From assembly GCA_035457345.1 (NCBI GenBank), contig DATIBT010000050.1, positions 1 through 5,730 of the forward strand: a stretch of 5,730 bases of DNA, in the 5' to 3' direction. The position numbers were made by a program, and so were the translations under genes. The stretch is from DASTDY01 sp035457345 (GTDB lineage Bacteria > Patescibacteriota > Saccharimonadia > Saccharimonadales > EFPC-124). This document shows, piece after piece, positions 5,340-5,730 of the stretch (position 1 is the stretch's first letter; the number at the start of each line of letters is the position of its first letter). The notes beneath the pieces were generated by a model. The model saw nothing but the letters and a program-made list of their open reading frames with translations. It did no database searches and was not told the DNA's origin.

Positions 5340-5364
5340 ATCGCCACTGCCACTGGTGATTTAC
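5336..5364 (+). terminator. Inverted repeat at the 3' end of the membrane-protein gene, possible terminator
   Basis: GTAAATCGCCA (5336-5346) pairs with TGGTGATTTAC (5354-5364) over 11 positions, one of them G-U, with a 7-base loop CTGCCAC. The left arm contains the TAA stop codon of the preceding gene. No run of T follows on either strand, so this is not a classical intrinsic terminator. It may stabilise the mRNA 3' end or act with other factors. Confidence 0.45.
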
Positions 5365-5393
5365 CCTGAATGCCCGTGAGTACTGTAATCTCG

Positions 5394-5402
5394 TGTTACA
5401 AT
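5394..5402 (+). promoter_or_regulatory. Candidate extended -10 promoter of the P-loop kinase gene
   Basis: TGT followed by TACAAT (5397-5402, five of six) forms an extended -10; no good -35 is visible. The start of transcription would fall near 5409, leaving a leader of about 45 bases before the ATG at 5454. Confidence 0.4.
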
Positions 5403-5422
5403 AGGAACACACATATTTTGCA

Positions 5423-5440
5423 AGTGGCTCAATAGCCGCT
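5423..5440 (+). promoter_or_regulatory. Small hairpin in the leader of the P-loop kinase gene
   Basis: AGTGGCT (5423-5429) pairs with AGCCGCT (5434-5440) over seven positions, one a G-U pair, around a CAAT loop. It ends 13 bases before the ATG and lacks a following T run, so a role near translation start is more likely than termination. It could also be incidental. Confidence 0.3.
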
Positions 5441-5453
5441 CACAGTACGGGGT

Positions 5454-5730
5454 ATGAAAACACTTTCGCTTAGTCGTCCACTTATTATTATGCTGATTGG
5501 CTTGCCCGGTTCGGGTAAAAGTTTTTTCGGCCGTCAGTTTGCCGAGATGTTCGCCGCACCACTGGTCAGTTATGACCGGTTGCGCTACGAGCTTTTCGCC
5601 CAACCGACCCATTCGCAAGAAGAGCAAGAAGTCGTAAAACGCGTGGCTGATTATCAAATAGAGGAACTTGTTAAAACGCACCGCAGCTTTGTAGTAGACG
5701 GGGGTTGCAACGCAAAAACGGACCGCCAGG
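5454..5730 (+). CDS. P-loop NTPase/kinase, AAA_33 (zeta-toxin-like) type, 3'-truncated by window edge
   Basis: Ninety-two residues are visible before the right edge. After a short lead (MKTLSLSRP) comes the strand IIMLI and a clean Walker A GLPGSGKS (16-23). The VSYDRLRYELF segment (38-48) corresponds to the S-D-x-x-R region found after the P-loop in small-molecule kinases of this type. FVVDGGCN (79-86) resembles the Walker B-like D...N element of AAA_33 proteins. The family includes predicted kinases, polynucleotide-kinase-like enzymes and zeta toxins, and the substrate cannot be told from this fragment. No antitoxin gene precedes it, which argues against a classical zeta toxin-antitoxin pair with the antitoxin upstream. 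The ATG at 5454 directly follows ACGGGGT, too close for an ideal ribosome-binding site, but no other start precedes the P-loop convincingly. Confidence 0.85.
   Translation, partial: MKTLSLSRPLIIMLIGLPGSGKSFFGRQFAEMFAAPLVSYDRLRYELFAQPTHSQEEQEVVKRVADYQIEELVKTHRSFVVDGGCNAKTDRQ

Noticed and set aside
5361..5681. 106-codon - strand frame across the intergenic region and kinase start
   Set aside because: It overlaps the Walker A-containing + strand gene for most of its length and has no recognisable features.

Overview
The window is bacterial chromosomal DNA: densely packed genes read with the standard bacterial code, no rRNA, tRNA, CRISPR array or insertion sequence, and roughly balanced GC. Short compact genes, a stand-alone thioredoxin/CcdA pair with no cytochrome c genes beside it, and the look of the MacB-type permease suggest a Patescibacteria/CPR member, most likely a Saccharibacteria-like organism. 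This is an impression from protein style, not a proof, and no marker gene is present to settle it.

Layout, left to right. (1) The C-terminal part of a MacB/FtsX-type ABC transporter permease enters from the left edge and ends at 1042. (2) After 46 bases comes a two-gene disulfide-reduction operon on the + strand: a membrane-anchored thioredoxin with a CPQC active site (1089-1571) and a CcdA-type electron-transfer membrane protein (1571-2308). Stop and start codons overlap in TAATG. (3) Converging on it from the right, with an 8-base tail-to-tail overlap, is a complete fold-III PLP-dependent ornithine/lysine-type decarboxylase on the - strand (2301-3419; ATG preceded by a good Shine-Dalgarno). 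(4) A divergent intergenic region (3420-3595) holds the decarboxylase promoter, a possible + strand promoter, a possible 33-codon leader ORF and a hairpin covering the ribosome-binding site of the next gene. (5) 3596-4675 encodes a winged-helix HTH_42 protein of the AlkZ/YcaQ DNA glycosylase family with the QxQ catalytic motif. (6) 4701-5339 encodes an unrecognised multi-pass membrane protein whose codon use differs clearly from its neighbour, suggesting horizontal acquisition. (7) After a 114-base gap with hairpins and a candidate promoter, a P-loop kinase of the AAA_33/zeta-toxin-like type begins at 5454 and runs off the right edge.

The only clear functional unit is thioredoxin plus CcdA: CcdA would carry reducing equivalents across the membrane to the anchored thioredoxin outside. 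The decarboxylase, glycosylase, membrane protein and kinase look like independent accessory genes, several with a plausible promoter of their own (extended -10 motifs recur). I see no convincing multi-gene new system. The best leads are the SD-covering hairpin with its leader ORF before the glycosylase, the AlkZ-like enzyme itself, and the foreign-looking membrane protein.
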